From Neoechinorhynchus agilis (taxonomy: Eukaryota; Acanthocephala), in the NCBI GenBank assembly GCA_051530055.1, contig CM121342.1, positions 13,144,001 through 13,208,000 of the forward strand: 64,000 bases of DNA. The letters are read 5' to 3'. The notes beneath the pieces are model-generated. The model was not told the DNA's origin, searched no databases, and was given only the letters and a program-made list of their open reading frames with translations. A program made the translations under genes and the position numbers. Shown one piece after another: positions 20,449-33,983 of this stretch. How positions within the stretch are numbered: the stretch's first letter is position 1; every line of letters starts with the position of its first letter.

Positions 20449-23400
20449 TTAGCACATTACCTGTGTTGCAGTCGAAACCAATTGTAAAATGTCAGCCAAT
20501 CCGGCAGCGACATTTTTAAAGTCTTATAAGTTTAAAGTTCTGGAGGCATATATACTAATTTTACATACCTCATATATTTTCGATACCGTCGCCTTATGCA
20601 AAAACTGTCCATCGATGTTATTAATCAAAATTCGGGTGCAATACTCTTCCACATTCGTAGAATTCTCGAACAGTTTTCGGACAAAAGAGGCAACTTCTGC
20701 TGCTGACATCGCCGATAGCTAAGTTGGAAATAAGTGGTTTGCGAAAAAATACCCTAATGGCTCATTCCTAGTAGTTTTTCGTCGCACTTTGATAAAGGTC
20801 GCTACTTCTTAGAAAATCGTGAGGTAGCACTGTTTTTAAAAAAATTGAAAAATTAAACAGCCCGAAATTTTAAGAAAGTAATAAAAACAGTAAATTTTTA
20901 AATAACATGTCTAACTTGCGAATTCTCTTAAATGTACAAAGCAACCTCCTCAGTAGTGTTTCGACGTGCTCGGTACTTGCTCTAAATTTAATCTCACTAA
21001 ACATTAAGGCGTTGCCAATTATTTTTATTGGAGAACCAGCTGTACGATTCAGAAAGAGAATGCTGGATTCGCCTTCGAGGCAATGAAAGATAAAGAAATT
21101 CCTACGTTCTCATCGGAACTTTGAAGACAAAACTTCTTAATTTATTTTAAAATTTCGAAATTTTAAAGTATTTGTCAAGGACTAAGATTTATGGTAGTAT
21201 CAATAGCCGATGGGTATTATGTATAGTGGATATACTGGTTTCGCCAATTATAATAAGAGGTTTTGCGTTCTGTGAACAAACTAAATCCTCAGCGCAGATT
21301 TAGATTCAGATTACACATTTGACCTTTAAGCCGGCACTAAGTTAAACATACAAAACTTACCGAAGCATGTGTAGCTAAAACCTTGACTGACCTTAACATA
21401 TAATGGGTTGAGATTAAGACCGGATAAAATTGGTTTAAGTATACGAACTCGGAATCTTCCTTAGAAAGCGTATATATACTTTTCTCAAATGCTGATGCTA
21501 GAATAGTTACAAGCTTATATGACGAAAATGTTTTATTTTCAACGACTAGAGTAATTCTGTCTTTTGGCGAATTTAAATTTAGAAACGATGTGGTCAACGA
21601 TTGTCAAAGGCAATAATAATAAATTTTTGGAATTTCCTTTAATTAAACAGTGATGTTCTACTTGTGGTAGTTTTGAACCCAGAGATGAAAACGGCAAAGA
21701 TCGTTAGCAAGAAAATGAAATGTGTTCTAAAGATATGACTGAAGCACCGGTTTCTCTTTTCATTTTTACGATTTTTTCAGCGTATTGTGGGCTACTTAGT
21801 ACATGATTGAGTTTGACAATAAAATGTATCGATAATAGTCGTTCTTCAATGTAGAATTTCTTCTTTAATTGAGCATACCTGATCTTATATACTGCCTGCA
21901 AAATGGATCCAAATAGAACGATACGTTATCGAGTTCAACGGCGTTAGAAACTGTCAATCGACATTTAGGGTCGTTGATAAACGCTACGAATTTTTCTCTG
22001 TGTTCAACTGGACCAAATCCTGGAAAGGATGCATTCATGGACGAAAGCCTGTTTTACGGCAGTTATTATCATTTGAGGTCTAAAGCATGCGTTTTATACC
22101 GTTTTGCGAAGATCCCGACATTCAGATCGCTGTCTGGAGGATTGGAGTAGATGCTCCACATCATACAATTGACCAAGACGGGCCACGTGTCACTCATGTA
22201 AATCCAATCAATGATGCACTGACGGTCCATAGACTTTTTTCTGATCCTAATTAGGCGACCTAAAATTCAAAAGTCTTTTGAACAAGTGATAATGCATAGT
22301 AGCTGGTATATTAGGTTCTAAAGCAAATGGGACACCGCTATAAATGACCTCAACAATTACCGATTGCACTGTCATCAATTAGCAATTACGCTTTAAAGCT
22401 TGCTGAAAGGATGTACAGAACTTCACAATCAACTGTAGGTTCCAAGAATGCTGCGTCAAGAAAATGAATTAACGACAAATCAGCGCAAAATTATCGTATA
22501 TAGAAAATCTGTTTTTGGAACTCAAAATTTAAATCTTACCAATCATTGCTGCAATCGATACGAATCGTCTTACTCTATCGCAATCAATATCATCACCGTT
22601 TTCGTATAAAGTTTTTGCGAATTCTGTAGTCAACTTTGGCACAGTTATCTGATCGAGTTGATTTTATCAATTAAGCTTATAGCACAAACCATTTTTATTG
22701 AACTTGTTCTTCCACAACGCTGTCTTTTATTAACGATCGAGTTTCCTGATCGCGCTAGATTTTTTGATTTCAAAGAACTAAAACGGGCCTGATGTGACTA
22801 GCTTAAGTAATTCTTCGCTCGAAAAGTTATCAAACCGATATGCTGTTTTTGCAATTAGCAACCGCCGTTCCATTTTGTTTCCCCAGTACAACCTTCTGTT
22901 CTTGTCGATCAATAAATATTGGTATATTGACGAGCTTGCTCATTTTGTTCAAAAGCGCCACAGAAATTAATCTTTGACTTTCCTCAACTATGCCTTCCTG
23001 GCAAAAAGTTGAACATGGATCTTGGACAGCACTCAAAACTCGTTCATGGTCACAAAATGAATATACAAGTACAAATATGCCTTCCATGGAACAATTACGG
23101 ATAATCTTTTCGAAAAGACGAAATGCCTTTTCATCTGAGACTTTTAACATTGGAAATCCATTCTCGTCTTTACTTATGCCTTGTTGGAAAAGAATAACAA
23201 TTCGAGTTGACGTATTATCAATTGCGTCAATTTCCGAAATTGATTTGAATATGCATAGAAGCTAAATTGGGAAATTGCCTTCCTTTGCACCATTTAAAAA
23301 AATCAACTCACTTTCGTCTGAAAACAACTTTCTGAGTTGATTGGTACAAAAGCGGATTTAGAATTAAAATGTGACATGTAAATTCCCATTTTTTCTTTGA

Positions 23401-26400
23401 AAATCTTGAGAACCAATATAGTGGAAATCAAGGCCGAGATGACTATGATAATAATCAATAATATTTCCCTTCGGCTAAAATCTGTTAATTTTAAATATTA
23501 GGAGATTGCTAAGTTTTCCTGTTAACGTTTCTTTAATTTAAATCAAAATGTACATTGCTTAAAGATATCGGGTTTCGCAAAAATAAAAAATACTTCTCAA
23601 ATATACCGTTCTTTGTGTATTTCTTAATGACAATGTTGAAGAGTAAACCCTAATTTTGCATTTAAAAATTTGGCAATTTTTTCATAAATCGTTAATCCCT
23701 TTAGTTCAATATAAATTTGTAAAAATATCACGAACAATCTAAGCGTCCAGATCATTCCTACCAATTGCCCTATGTTTGTTCTATGTATTAATTCTGATTT
23801 CCAGTCCCATTTGCTTATCACACAAGTATTAGTGACATTTGTTAGATTCGGTAACAAATTCGAATTACATAACAAAACGGTTAGTAACATAAATCTCAAA
23901 ATGATTGATAACATTTGGATCTGAATTCTGTTTTACCTCTGGAAACAAATATTAGTCTAATTCCAATAAAAATGCAAAACTCCATTACAAGTATTCCAAT
24001 CATAATCAGTAGCATAGTGATCGGAGACATTTTTGCTTTATCTAGGCTGAAAATAAACTCGAATTATCATTAAACGTACTTACGGTAAATCAATCGATTT
24101 ACGAGCCACCATTTGACCATTCCACATCGGGACTTTGCCTTACATTGGATTTCAGCAAGCACATTTTGAATAACCTTCTCATGGGAATCGAAGGCGGATA
24201 CATCCACATTTATGAACCTGTGTAAATTTTAAGCGGGAATTACGAATAAAGATTCAAAAACCTAAGTCTACTTAAGAAGTCCACGTCCTCATCTTCTATG
24301 ATTCAGAATTCGGCAATTATTAAAATAGGATGAAGACTTACTTGAAATCGTTTCACGCGAATGTGTCAGTATTCTGTAGAGATCGTGCACTGCGAATTCC
24401 AAAAAAACAAGCATACTGTAAGGTGCTACAGAAGTGAGATGTTTCCGGTGAATCATGTCAAGTGCTCCTATTTTTTAAAGTTTAAAATTTTAGAATGTAC
24501 GATTTTTGTATACCCATTAGGCTGACAATCAATATTAGGGACACTGCAGAGATAATAGCCCCTGTAATCCCACCGACAAAAAGAAGAATCGGTAGTAACA
24601 GTATCATACAAATAAATAGGCTCAATACGAATAGGATTATTCGTGGAATTATTGATCGCGTTTGATTTACGCTGCTATCCGTACAATACGTCTCAAATTC
24701 AGCTACAAGGAAGTTATTAGCATATTTCTGGATGCCAACTTACGTCTCAAGTAAGAGTTAACAATGTATTTGGGATCATTCGAGCCTGTGCTAAATATGC
24801 CGACAGTTAGAGGAAAGCTTGTGGATGGATCACATATGAAGTCTGCCAATGCCTTGATGTAAAGGTCGTAGTTGTAAGTTTGAGCTTTCAATCTTCTTAT
24901 TTCAGCGTCCACGGTAGTGCTTGATATAATTGAACGCTTCCCACTGAAACTGATAGCGTGATTGTCTATTGAAAGAAAACCTCAATCATAAAGCTTCTTT
25001 TGTATAGGTGCACCGATGAGCAGCTCGGTAATCTAGAAGCAGCGAAGAGTTTTTGAAGGGAAACATAAATAATATTAGAACATCCATTGTCGTTTAGCAA
25101 ATAAATAAACATTGTAAACATTTGAGTGATATACTTAAGTTTAGATACTAAAATTTGGCGTTTCAGAGTATTTAAAAAAATCGAAATTGGAGACTAATAA
25201 TCATATGTTTTGTAGACAATGTTAGTAAAAATTTAATAAGTCCCGTTTGTGTCTTAAGTATTAACGACGAATAAATTTCTTAAAATATCTTCACTCAAAC
25301 GTGATTCGCTGCAATATTATAGCTTATATAAGTTTTTTGATTCAAGAAAAGAAAATATGTTCGCCAATCCAATTCGGTCTATAACAAAGTTGGTGTGCCA
25401 ACATCGGATACGAAGACATGTTTAACCTCGCTATCTCTTTAAAATAATTTTAACAACCACATCAAACTTCCAGGCCTACATTACCGATTTATCAACTGCT
25501 AATATTTTAATAAATGGCGAATTTTTACAAGGAGTATTTAAAAATTACAATATTTACGCTCATCGGTGTCTCAATCTTTATCAAAGTTAGTCTAACGACA
25601 GAATTAACCAGGAATTAAAGTTTATGGGTCGTTCAAAAATATTCCATTGTAAGAATTACCTAGAATCAGTGTAACATTTTATCCAAATGAATGATCATTC
25701 TATTATCCGTGTGCGGACCGGGCATATTCTACACCGTTAAAATCGTGCAGTTTAGTAGTGTGATAAATTTTGAGCATTTGCCCGATTGAAGCTTTCTTAT
25801 GTAAAGAAAAAACGTTGTATCCTTCCTTGTTTTGCCGGAACATGAATTTTGAATTTGCTGAATTTTGAAGAATTGCCTCAAATATCGCTCGGTTTCTCGA
25901 TCGAATTGCTAGATGAAGTGCGTTATTTCCATCCTTGCTCATCAAAGACACAATTCAAACACGTCTCATCAACCAAAATGCACTCACGTCGTCATTCTCA
26001 TTTGCGATTGCTCCGTGATTGATCAACTGATTAACCATTGCGCGTCTATTTTTGCTTACAGCTACAAGTAATGCTCGATTTAAAACCTTCAATGTTTCTC
26101 GACACAACTAAGATCTTAGATAATAAAAAAACCTTTGATTTCGCTTCATTCTTCGGTAAATATGTGATAATCGTTTCAATGACTTGACGATTTCCACGCT
26201 CGACAGCCCACCAAAGTACGTCCCGATCCTCCTTTGAAATTAAATTTTAGATTTCGCTAGAACCGCCTTGGCAGTAAACCTCATCTCTTAAATTAAGATC
26301 AACGGACTGGGTGGCCATAATAGTATTAACGCATTGACTCTTTCCTGCTTTTACTGCGGCCAGTAAGGCAGTTTCTCTATTCTAGAAAAGTGATATGAAA

Positions 26401-28348
26401 TTCGTAATTTAAAAAGCATAAGCTGCGACTTTGTTAAATCTGTTAATATATACGTTACGATCGACAAGCATCTCAACAACAAGCCGAAGTCCATTTCGCG
26501 CTGCATAGAACAAAGCCGAATTTCCATCCTGTAAATAGTGCGGATACGCCACAGAATTATCAAATTTTGAAGCATACTTTGTCTAGCCTGTTTAAAGTAG
26601 TAGGAAATCCGCATGCCTCGATCAGCTTTATCGCACATTCTTCATGTTTGTTTTTGCAAGCAGCTATCAAAGCCGTCCAATTTTTCTATTTCTGGTGATA
26701 AAAAATCAGTATTTTAAAGGTAGGTGCTTACCATTCCGATTATATCCGCATTAGCACCCCGTGCCAGCAGTTTTGTCACGATGTCAGTATAACCTCGTCT
26801 GGATGACCATATAAGGGAGCTTGTGTTGCTCTATGAATGAGATTGGAGTACTTTATTTTGCACGGTGTTTCTTGTGGACGACATAATATTCCCAACCAAT
26901 AATAAATGATGGAGCCCAAATGTGCCAACGCTATAGGTACTTAAAGCAGCAATATTCATTTCTTCTACAGAGCGCCAAACAAATTGTACCATACGAATGC
27001 TTAAACTTTATCATTACGGCCAATGTTTTGCTGTCGCATACGATCAACGGGTAAAAATTTCTGGGAAATGGCGATCATTGTGCTTGTCGCTGGTGTAAAT
27101 AAGCGATAAATATTTTGCGCTTTACAAAATATTAGAGCGAAACATTTTTTTGTCGAAAATTTGGCAATCGCCGAAGATTTTTTCGTAAATATTATATAGG
27201 CATTAAATTTGTTTCATAGATCTGCAAAATCATTTTGACAGTATTATAAATGTGATCATTTCGGCAATTTAATTTTTGAATGCGAAATATTTCTATGCCT
27301 TTTAGTAAAGATTATATCGACTTTTGGAAGGCATCCAGGGATACACGCCATTAATCCTTCGTATTTTGAAGGAGTTACGAATTAAATTGCAACTTTTGTG
27401 CAAAACATCTTCATTCAAGGTTGGGATTATATCTACCTTAAAAGCCAAACTGGTAGAAGTCCTCTGGCGAATATGAGATGAAGAAAAGAATTACCTTTAT
27501 GGCTTTTAACGTAATTGGTCAATATAATAAAAAACCCAATTCGTTAATTATTTTTCAATTAGCTAAAGTTAAGTTTTCTAATTACAGCAATGTTAAATGC
27601 TTAGTTTTCCTAGTGATTTTTCAAAAAATTGCTCGTTCATCTTACCTTATCAAGTGCATCAACATCCACATTTCGACTTAACAAAATATCAACGATTTGA
27701 ACAAATCCTCGTCCACAAGCCCAAGCAAGCGAACACATCCCATTCTACGTAGGAGATGAAGTATAAATGATCGCATAATTTATCGCACCTTATCCCGATG
27801 ATTGACATTGGCTCCAACGCTGCATAAATAATCAACGATATCGACTCGGTTCTTATAAACTGCCCACATTAATGCGGTGAATCCTCCCTAACATAAAAAT
27901 AGACACGAATTTCACTTTCATCTTACACAATCTGTAGCCTCTAAATTGCATTTTGCATTGACTATAGTTTTGCAGATATCCATGAATCCTTCCTTTGCTG
28001 CATTTAAGAGAGCATTCCACCCGTCCTAAAGAAATTATTAGAACCGCAAACCGCGGTATAATTGGAATTTACCAAATCGTGCTCGTCAACGTTTGACCCA
28101 TGATCGATTAGAGTACGGACAATCTTATTATGTCCGTTCTGTGCAGCGATGATAAGAGGTGTTTGTCCTGCCTATTTCTCTAAAGTGCCAGACAATAAAG
28201 CATTTACACTGGCGTCATTCACCTCGTCCGCAATCTCACTATCAATTGGACTTTGCTTTGTTTCAATGGCTGCAATCAGTGATTCAATATCTCCGTCTTT
28301 AGCCCATTGTAGAAAGGAAGATCCTTGCGTCTGATTTTCTAACAACAT
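20449..28348 (-). CDS. Kidins220/ARMS-like ankyrin-repeat, KAP-domain membrane protein
   Basis: Kidins220 is a scaffold for receptor signalling. A likely ATG at 28348 leads into Leu-Gln-Trp-Ala-Lys-Asp-Gly-Asp, then about ten ankyrin repeats on short exons down to 25703, roughly one repeat per exon (for example Gly-Gln-Thr-Pro-Leu-Ile-Ile-Ala-Ala-Gln-Asn-Gly-His). The KAP NTPase region begins at about 24970 with Asp-Leu-Tyr-Ile-Lys-Ala-Leu-Ala-Asp-Phe...Pro-Leu-Thr-Val-Gly-Ile-Phe. The expected Walker A loop is replaced by Ser-Thr-Gly-Ser-Asn-Asp-Pro-Lys with no GKS/T. Membrane segments inside KAP lie near 24640-24520, 24020-23960, 23910-23640 and 23460-23400. KAP-like sequence continues to 22830, and an exon at 20709-20524 carries a SAM-like unit (Met-Ser-Ala-Ala-Glu-Val-Ala-Ser-Phe-Val). 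The stop at 20449-20451 is tentative. The order ANK-KAP/TM-SAM identifies the family; I could not resolve all exons. Confidence 0.8.
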
Positions 28349-30482
28349 CACAAAAGAGAAAGTTGCTGTTAGCTACTAGAGAGCATGCAGGTGAATAAAG
28401 TACTAAAAAAGTTCCTCGACGAGTTTCTTTAATTGGAAAGGTCAATTTCACACTTGAAGTATAAGAGAATCTCTTTCATAGGAAGGAATGGTGCACGGTG
28501 TGAAGACCAGAACGTCGGGAATAGCCGTAGCGATTTTTCTTGACCATGGAAAGGCAACGAACTTATTTAAATATAAAATTTAAGCTCATAATTATATCTT
28601 TGAATTCAGTAATACACTGCTAACTCGTTTGAACATGCAGTAATGGATTTACCTATTCCACATGAGTGCAATTTTGAATCCAGTCATCTCATGACTAAAC
28701 CATTCATATCAATTATTCCTCAACATTAATTGTTGCGTAAAATCAGTTTATATGCAAAAATCTTATTACAAAGTCGACAATGTACCCAAAAACTATCTAT
28801 ATACCCGGTCGATGTCAAAAATTATATGCAAACAATATTTTGGCACTTGAAAAATTAATTGCTATGATTAATTATGCTGAATATAACTTATAGTAAAACT
28901 TTGATTTCTACACATTTTCAGACTTTACATGATATTGAATTTAGGTTTTTCCAGTAATCCGAGCAGTACATTGGCCAGACCACATCTAATTGATGTGTAT
29001 ATTGACATGTAGGCATAATAGCTACTCAATCTATGCTAGTGTCGTTCTCATATGCTGCATTTTAGTGCAAAATGAAAATATTTGGTCCTTTAAATCGATG
29101 TATTCCAAAGAAGGGTAAGTATTTTGTTGTGACAATAGTATCGAAAGGGCGAGTTTCCCTTGCGACTCGTAGATTGGAAAAGGATGTGCGAAGGCATTAA
29201 TGTAATTGGTCACAATGGATTGGAATAGAACATACAATTAATTTTACTCCAGAGAGAATATAAAACAAAAAATTTCGCACTCCAGAATTATTTAGCTTGA
29301 AAGGGGATTTTAATTTGCAATTTATATTTTAAGAATGCGCATACGAAGACAGATTTTATGGGGTTAAATTTTTGATTTATTCTTATAAGTTTAAATAATT
29401 AAGCGACTCTAGAAAGATGCTTAAACCAAAAACGATTTTTTAGGAAGGAGTAAATCTTGGATTGATAAAAATCAATTTATGGAATTGTGTCTAATTTTAC
29501 GAACTCAATATTTATTTGCTAAATCTATTATATAAAATTGATATACTTCAAATCTACACTTTTGCCTTACGTCTGTTAAAACAATATTTATGGAACGCAT
29601 CGACATTAATATGCTGTTTACATCTGTACTGGAAGCCAGAATTGAGCGAGACTATTGCAGATTGTAGATTTGCCTCGGCATATATTTCACAAGACTGCCA
29701 AGACAGCCAAGCAGATCGCTAATTCACACATGCCCCCTTTATTGCCCCAATGCGCCTATATACGAAACTCTCTCTTGTCTCACAAGCTGAATCCCTCAGA
29801 CAATTCAGTAAAGTATTTGTATACTATCCATGTAAGCAGCCAACCAGAGAAACGCTTTCTGATAAGATTTGTGAATCGTATAAATTTCGCGCACACAGAG
29901 ACAAACTTCTCTCAGCGTACTTTTGACGAATAGATACCAATCTCCGGAAGCAATTTTATTGATTTAATCGCAGCGCTTAGCTAAATGTGCTCTTTGATGC
30001 CGAGAAGCAGTCTGAAATTCAGTATTGACTCAATATTAAACGTTGTGGAGACGTCCAGCGATTATAGGCAAATCAGACCATTCGAAAATTTCTTTGCCCA
30101 AAACCTTCTGGATCATCATATCAGAATAAACGATTTTCTATTATCTTCATCAACCTGGAATTCCTTAGCATCGCATACAATCTCAAGTTCGATTGATCAA
30201 TACCAATGGAAGAGCAATTTCAATAATACGTCTATTAATAAATCACTGAACCGTAAGTACAATAAATTCATTAAGCCAATCTGTTTTATATAACTATGGA
30301 CTCAATTTTAATACAGCACGTGAGGGCGTGTTTTTATCTGGTTTATTTAGTTCAGAAAATGAAAGATTTATAATATAATTGCTTTTTAAGCGAGTTATAT
30401 TTTAAGTTTTACTATCAAGCCGGTTTGTTTCTTGTCATCATTAAATTTTAATGTCATATATCATTGTCCTCGGGGTGAATTT
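28349..30482. other. Intergenic region, mostly unassigned
   Basis: About 2.1 kb. Open frames at 29516-30293 (+) are short, overlapping and unrecognised. At 30402-30450 a segment resembles the 3' end of the LINE remnant at 18250. Confidence 0.4.
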
Positions 30483-30635
30483 GATTGTACGTTGGCTAAT
30501 CCTGTCCCCGGTGTTGCAGTTGAAAAAAACTTGCAAATAATAGAGACTGAAGAGGCAAGGAAAACCTTGCGAAATATTTCTCAAATAAATAAATGAGTAA
30601 CGACAACACCGGGGACAGGATTCGCCATCGTACCA
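30483..30635 (+). mobile_element. Foldback element with canonical hammerhead core
   Basis: The arms 30483-30516 and 30604-30635 are inverted copies sharing AATCCTGTCCCCGGTGTTG. Between them 30547-30574 (+) reads CTGAAGA, then GCAAGG-AAAA-CCTTGC (6-bp perfect stem), then GAAA. This is the hammerhead core order. AATAAA follows near 30584. A related copy lies at 41080-41230. Confidence 0.7.
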
Positions 30636-31331
30636 TTAAATTTTAGTTTGTCCCTTATACCCGGCTTATTTTTTAAGCGATAAGCAACTTGTCGTAAAAT
30701 TAAAATATAAACAAATAAAAATTTACATAAATTTACAACACTATCGAATTCGATCTTCGTCTTTATTTAAGTTTAGAATTTTGCGGAGAATTTTTTATAG
30801 GAAAAACACCTATTTTTAAAATCGCATCCTGGGTCTTTGCGTTTGAACGAAATTTATGATAGAAAATCTAATAAGAATAATTAATCAATTCTAGAGATTT
30901 TAGAAATCTAATTTAATTAGTATTAAATAAATAAAGCTGAGCGATTAAAAACGTTAAAAAGTAAATTTGGTGTTCATGATTTTAAGTCTAGAATCGAGCT
31001 ATTTTATACGTTTTTACTCTCATTTCAGCACAGTTTATTGATCGTTCGCTACTTAAATTTCTACTAAGCCAACTTGGTGCATCCGTAAATATGCATATTT
31101 TTAAATTAATGGTAGTGAACGGATACAATAAATCACATAAACACGCCCATTTTTTGCTAATGGCTTTCGTTATTTATGTCAGATGTCCAACTTGTGACAC
31201 TTAGCAATCGGTTTAATCCCAAATGATTGGAACTTGCAATTGAATCCATAAGGCCATAGTAATAATCGACATATTAGTTTCACAGTCATAATTAATTATT
31301 TATCGTCCACATTGCCATTCCGCAATTAGTT
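30636..31331. other. Gene-free stretch upstream of the homeobox gene
   Basis: AT-rich. It may hold upstream exons or regulatory DNA of the homeobox gene, but I recognise nothing specific. Confidence 0.35.
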
Positions 31332-31802
31332 TTGGAGTGTCTGGATGGTATCAAAGAGAATCTGCTTACAGTTATTGAGACACTAAAATGTCACAACGGT
31401 AGAAGAAATTTAACATTGCTAGTATTAGGCGATGGAATTGTCAACATTGGAAGAAAAGTGTTCCAAAAAAAATTCGCCTTGTATTTAGTTTTTGGTACAA
31501 ATCATTTGACCCAACAATCGACTGAAGTAAAAATTGACTGTTCATCAAGAAGGAAAAAACCGAGAACATCCTTCAGCAAGAATCAAGTTGTCAAGCTGGA
31601 AAAAAAGTTTAAGGAACAAAAATATTTATCGTCGGTTGAGCGAGCTAGCTTGGCTGAAGCTTTAGATATGACTGATGCCCAGGTCAAAACTTGGTTTCAG
31701 AACAGACGAACTAAATGGAGACGACAGCATTCAGATGAACAATTTTCGGCAAAGGAAATACAATGCGTTCAGAATGATAACGTAAGCACTGTAAATGATT
31801 AA
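31332..31802 (+). CDS. TLX/C15-type homeobox exon (partial gene)
   Basis: Residues about 74-133 of this 156-codon frame (31551-31730) form a complete homeodomain. Arg-Lys-Lys-Pro-Arg-Thr-Ser-Phe opens it, [10 protein letters not shown] lies in the loop to helix 2, and the recognition helix is [15 protein letters not shown]. Thr at homeodomain position 47, with these flanking words, is the hallmark of the TLX (Hox11)/Drosophila C15 group of NK-cluster transcription factors. The protein ends 23 residues after the homeodomain at TAA 31800. The first about 70 residues are unlike TLX N termini and may be partly intron, so the true gene probably has upstream exons that I did not find. Confidence 0.88.
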   Translation: MECLDGIKENLLTVIETLKCHNGRRNLTLLVLGDGIVNIGRKVFQKKFALYLVFGTNHLTQQSTEVKIDCSSRRKKPRTSFSKNQVVKLEKKFKEQKYLSSVERASLAEALDMTDAQVKTWFQNRRTKWRRQHSDEQFSAKEIQCVQNDNVSTVND

Positions 31803-32249
31803 ATATATTGTTAATTTAACGTACTGCTTGATAATTCCTTGATTTTGAAATTAATAGTGCATAAAAAATTATTGAATTTTTTAGGTAGCCAAAAGTTGTA
31901 TTTATTGGGGTGATTTTAATTTTTTTTATTTATTTCTAATGATTATTCATATAAAATCATTAAATAAACTATAACGAAACTAAATCTGATTCGCTGAAAT
32001 GCTCTTTCAATCACGCCGTGTTAATTAAAATGATCGAAGCGGTTTTACCATATACTTAGTTTCTGTTGGTAAGATTTTAAGCAAAGGGCAAACATAAACC
32101 CTTTTAAAGCATTTGTGAAATCAATTAAATCAAGATTATTACGCAGAACGAAAAACGTTTACAATTATTTTGTAAAATAACCGATTTAAATAAAATCAAC
32201 TATTTTGGTATGTAAAAAGTTAAACAGTTATAAGGCTGTATGGAGAGTT
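31803..32249. other. Gene-free stretch
   Basis: 3' flank of the homeobox gene, very AT-rich. Nothing recognised. Confidence 0.4.
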
Positions 32250-32470
32250 GGGCCCAATGGCCGTGTGGTGTGCGCGTTCATAATGCGCTCGATATGTCGA
32301 TGCCTCAACGCCACCGGTCGCTGGGTTCCACGGGTGTGCGAGGCTGCTGGAAGGGTGGGAATCAGGTTTGCGATCACCCATAGGCCCAAAAAAAGTGGGT
32401 TGACCCTGTCCCTTCGAGTGCGGCTATGTGCATCCGATGTGTGCAAGTCAGCCGAAAGGCTCCCAAAAAA
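32250..32470 (+). mobile_element. tRNA-derived SINE, copy 2
   Basis: Second copy of the 11641-11852 element. It matches in the A-box region (GGCCGTGTGG), the GCGAGGCTGCTGGAAGGGTG block, CCCTGTCCCTTCGAGTGCGG and the GCCGAAAGGCTCCCAAAAAA tail. The B box here is more decayed than in copy 1. Confidence 0.75.
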
Positions 32471-32724
32471 GGAATATAGCCGAAAGTCTCAAAGGAAGAT
32501 GTCTCAAGACAAATCAATCAATCTGAAGAACATAACCATGCGTATGTCTGACTGTAAGGATAAATAAAAAAGTATAGAGAAAGCAACTTTTTAGGAAAAT
32601 TATGTTAACTGAATTATTTCAACAATTATCGCGAATAAAAAGTAAATGATCATGTTCGATATATCATCAATTCACAAAATCCTATTTTCCTTCAATAAAA
32701 ATTTTCAAATACTGATGATAATGA

Positions 32725-32875
32725 ATTCTCCTCAGCGGAAAAATTACAAAATTTATTGATTCTGATATTTCATCGAATAAAATACTTTATTGTGCCTCCG
32801 AAATACTGGAGTTAATAAAATCTTGTAATTTTTCCGCCATATAAAAACATCAATATTTCAATCTTCAAACAAGCT
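32725..32875. mobile_element. Decayed foldback element of the hammerhead family
   Basis: The arms GCGGAAAAATTACAAAATTTATT (32735 on) and AATAAAATCTTGTAATTTTTCCGC (32815 on) are inverted copies. The right end has GTGCCTCCGAAATACTGGAG and finishes in CAATCTTCAAAC, as in the elements at 19421 and 60671. The ribozyme-like boxes are largely lost. Confidence 0.5.
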
Positions 32876-33942
32876 ATCTAAAGTGAGTGTGTAGAGCATC
32901 TTAAAATTTGGAATGTAATTGAAGTTGGTTGGAGTGTAATATTTTTTAACATTTGATCAATCTAATCATAAAAGCGTGCTTGCTAGAAACAGACAAAATG
33001 TGACCCACCGGAAAAATGAGATAGGCGTTGCGGCTCTCAGCTAAAAGATCTGGTAACGAACTGTTGGTATTTCATTAAGATAATTAAATGGCTCGATAAT
33101 AAATGGCCGTTTCCAGTGCAACACGAAACAAAACTTGAGTATGTATTGAAAAACAATAAAAAATCTTAAATCATGTTAGTTTTTTGAAAAGCTAAATTAC
33201 GAGAATTTAAGTAAGATTCTGCGGGATGTGAACCATCGTAAAATTTTGGTGCAAGTAGGGTCTGAATTTGGAATAAAGAATTAAACTCCGATCTACCTAC
33301 ATCGCGAACTCTTTTTAATCAACATTGATGATGATGCCCGTTGACAAAAAATAGTTCTTGGTGGCATGATTCAGCTACCTAAAAAAAGTTCAATCAAACT
33401 TTAGCAAATGAATCAGTTTTTCAAGCAAAAAATGGAAGGATAGGCACTTTTGAATCTACAACTAAGATCGTCGACTACATTGAAGCATCATAAATTATTC
33501 AGTCTTCAATGATGAAAAGGTTTTACTTATTGAACTGAACGCAATTCGAAAGAACATTCTTACAGTTTTTGCGATCAAAATTCAAAACTAATGGCACTGT
33601 TCGAGATTTATCATTAAGTCGCCCGCGCGAACCATTGCGGCGGTTATTAATCACTGGCATCGGTAAAAAAAGTGCCGTTTAGATCCAAACCATCCGTGGA
33701 ATTCTAAAAATAATCCATTCCAGAATGACGAAAAGTTTTAATAGAAGTTTCATCGTTTTGAACGCTCTTGTTTTCGCCCAATTTGAGTTCTAATTTCAAT
33801 TGAACCCAAATATTTTTTGAACACCGGTTTTCCGAACTCTTAAAAAGTAAGAAATTCCGAATCAATAATGATATTTTATCTCATGATCATTATGACAAAC
33901 CTTTTTCAGAATTGACCAATTAGAATCCTCTTTCTTTTAGAA
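32876..33942. other. Gene-free stretch with a possible transposase scrap
   Basis: No gene. In one frame at about 33571-33640 the words Phe-Lys-Thr-Asn-Gly-Thr-Val-Arg-Asp-Leu...Arg-Pro-Arg resemble the helix-turn-helix linker of Tc1/mariner-type transposases. This is weak evidence. Confidence 0.25.
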
Positions 33943-33983
33943 CTGATGATGAACCCGACGAGGTTCGAAACGACCTTAATAAA
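33943..33983 (+). ncRNA. Hammerhead-ribozyme-like motif (canonical core)
   Basis: Reads CTGATGA, then GAACC-CGACGA-GGTTC (5-bp perfect stem II), then GAAA at 33967-33970, followed by CG and AATAAA at 33978-33983. This matches the invariant hammerhead core CUGANGA/GAAA. An inverted near-copy, with the same stem-loop, lies at 43979-44006. No full flanking stem I was verified. Confidence 0.6.

Noticed and set aside
29516-30293. Cluster of plus-strand frames as a possible gene
   Set aside because: Frames overlap, lack splice-consistent joins and show no recognisable motif.
33571-33640. Tc1/mariner transposase helix-turn-helix linker
   Set aside because: Only a short match with no DDE motif nearby, so it is kept as a note and not called as an element.
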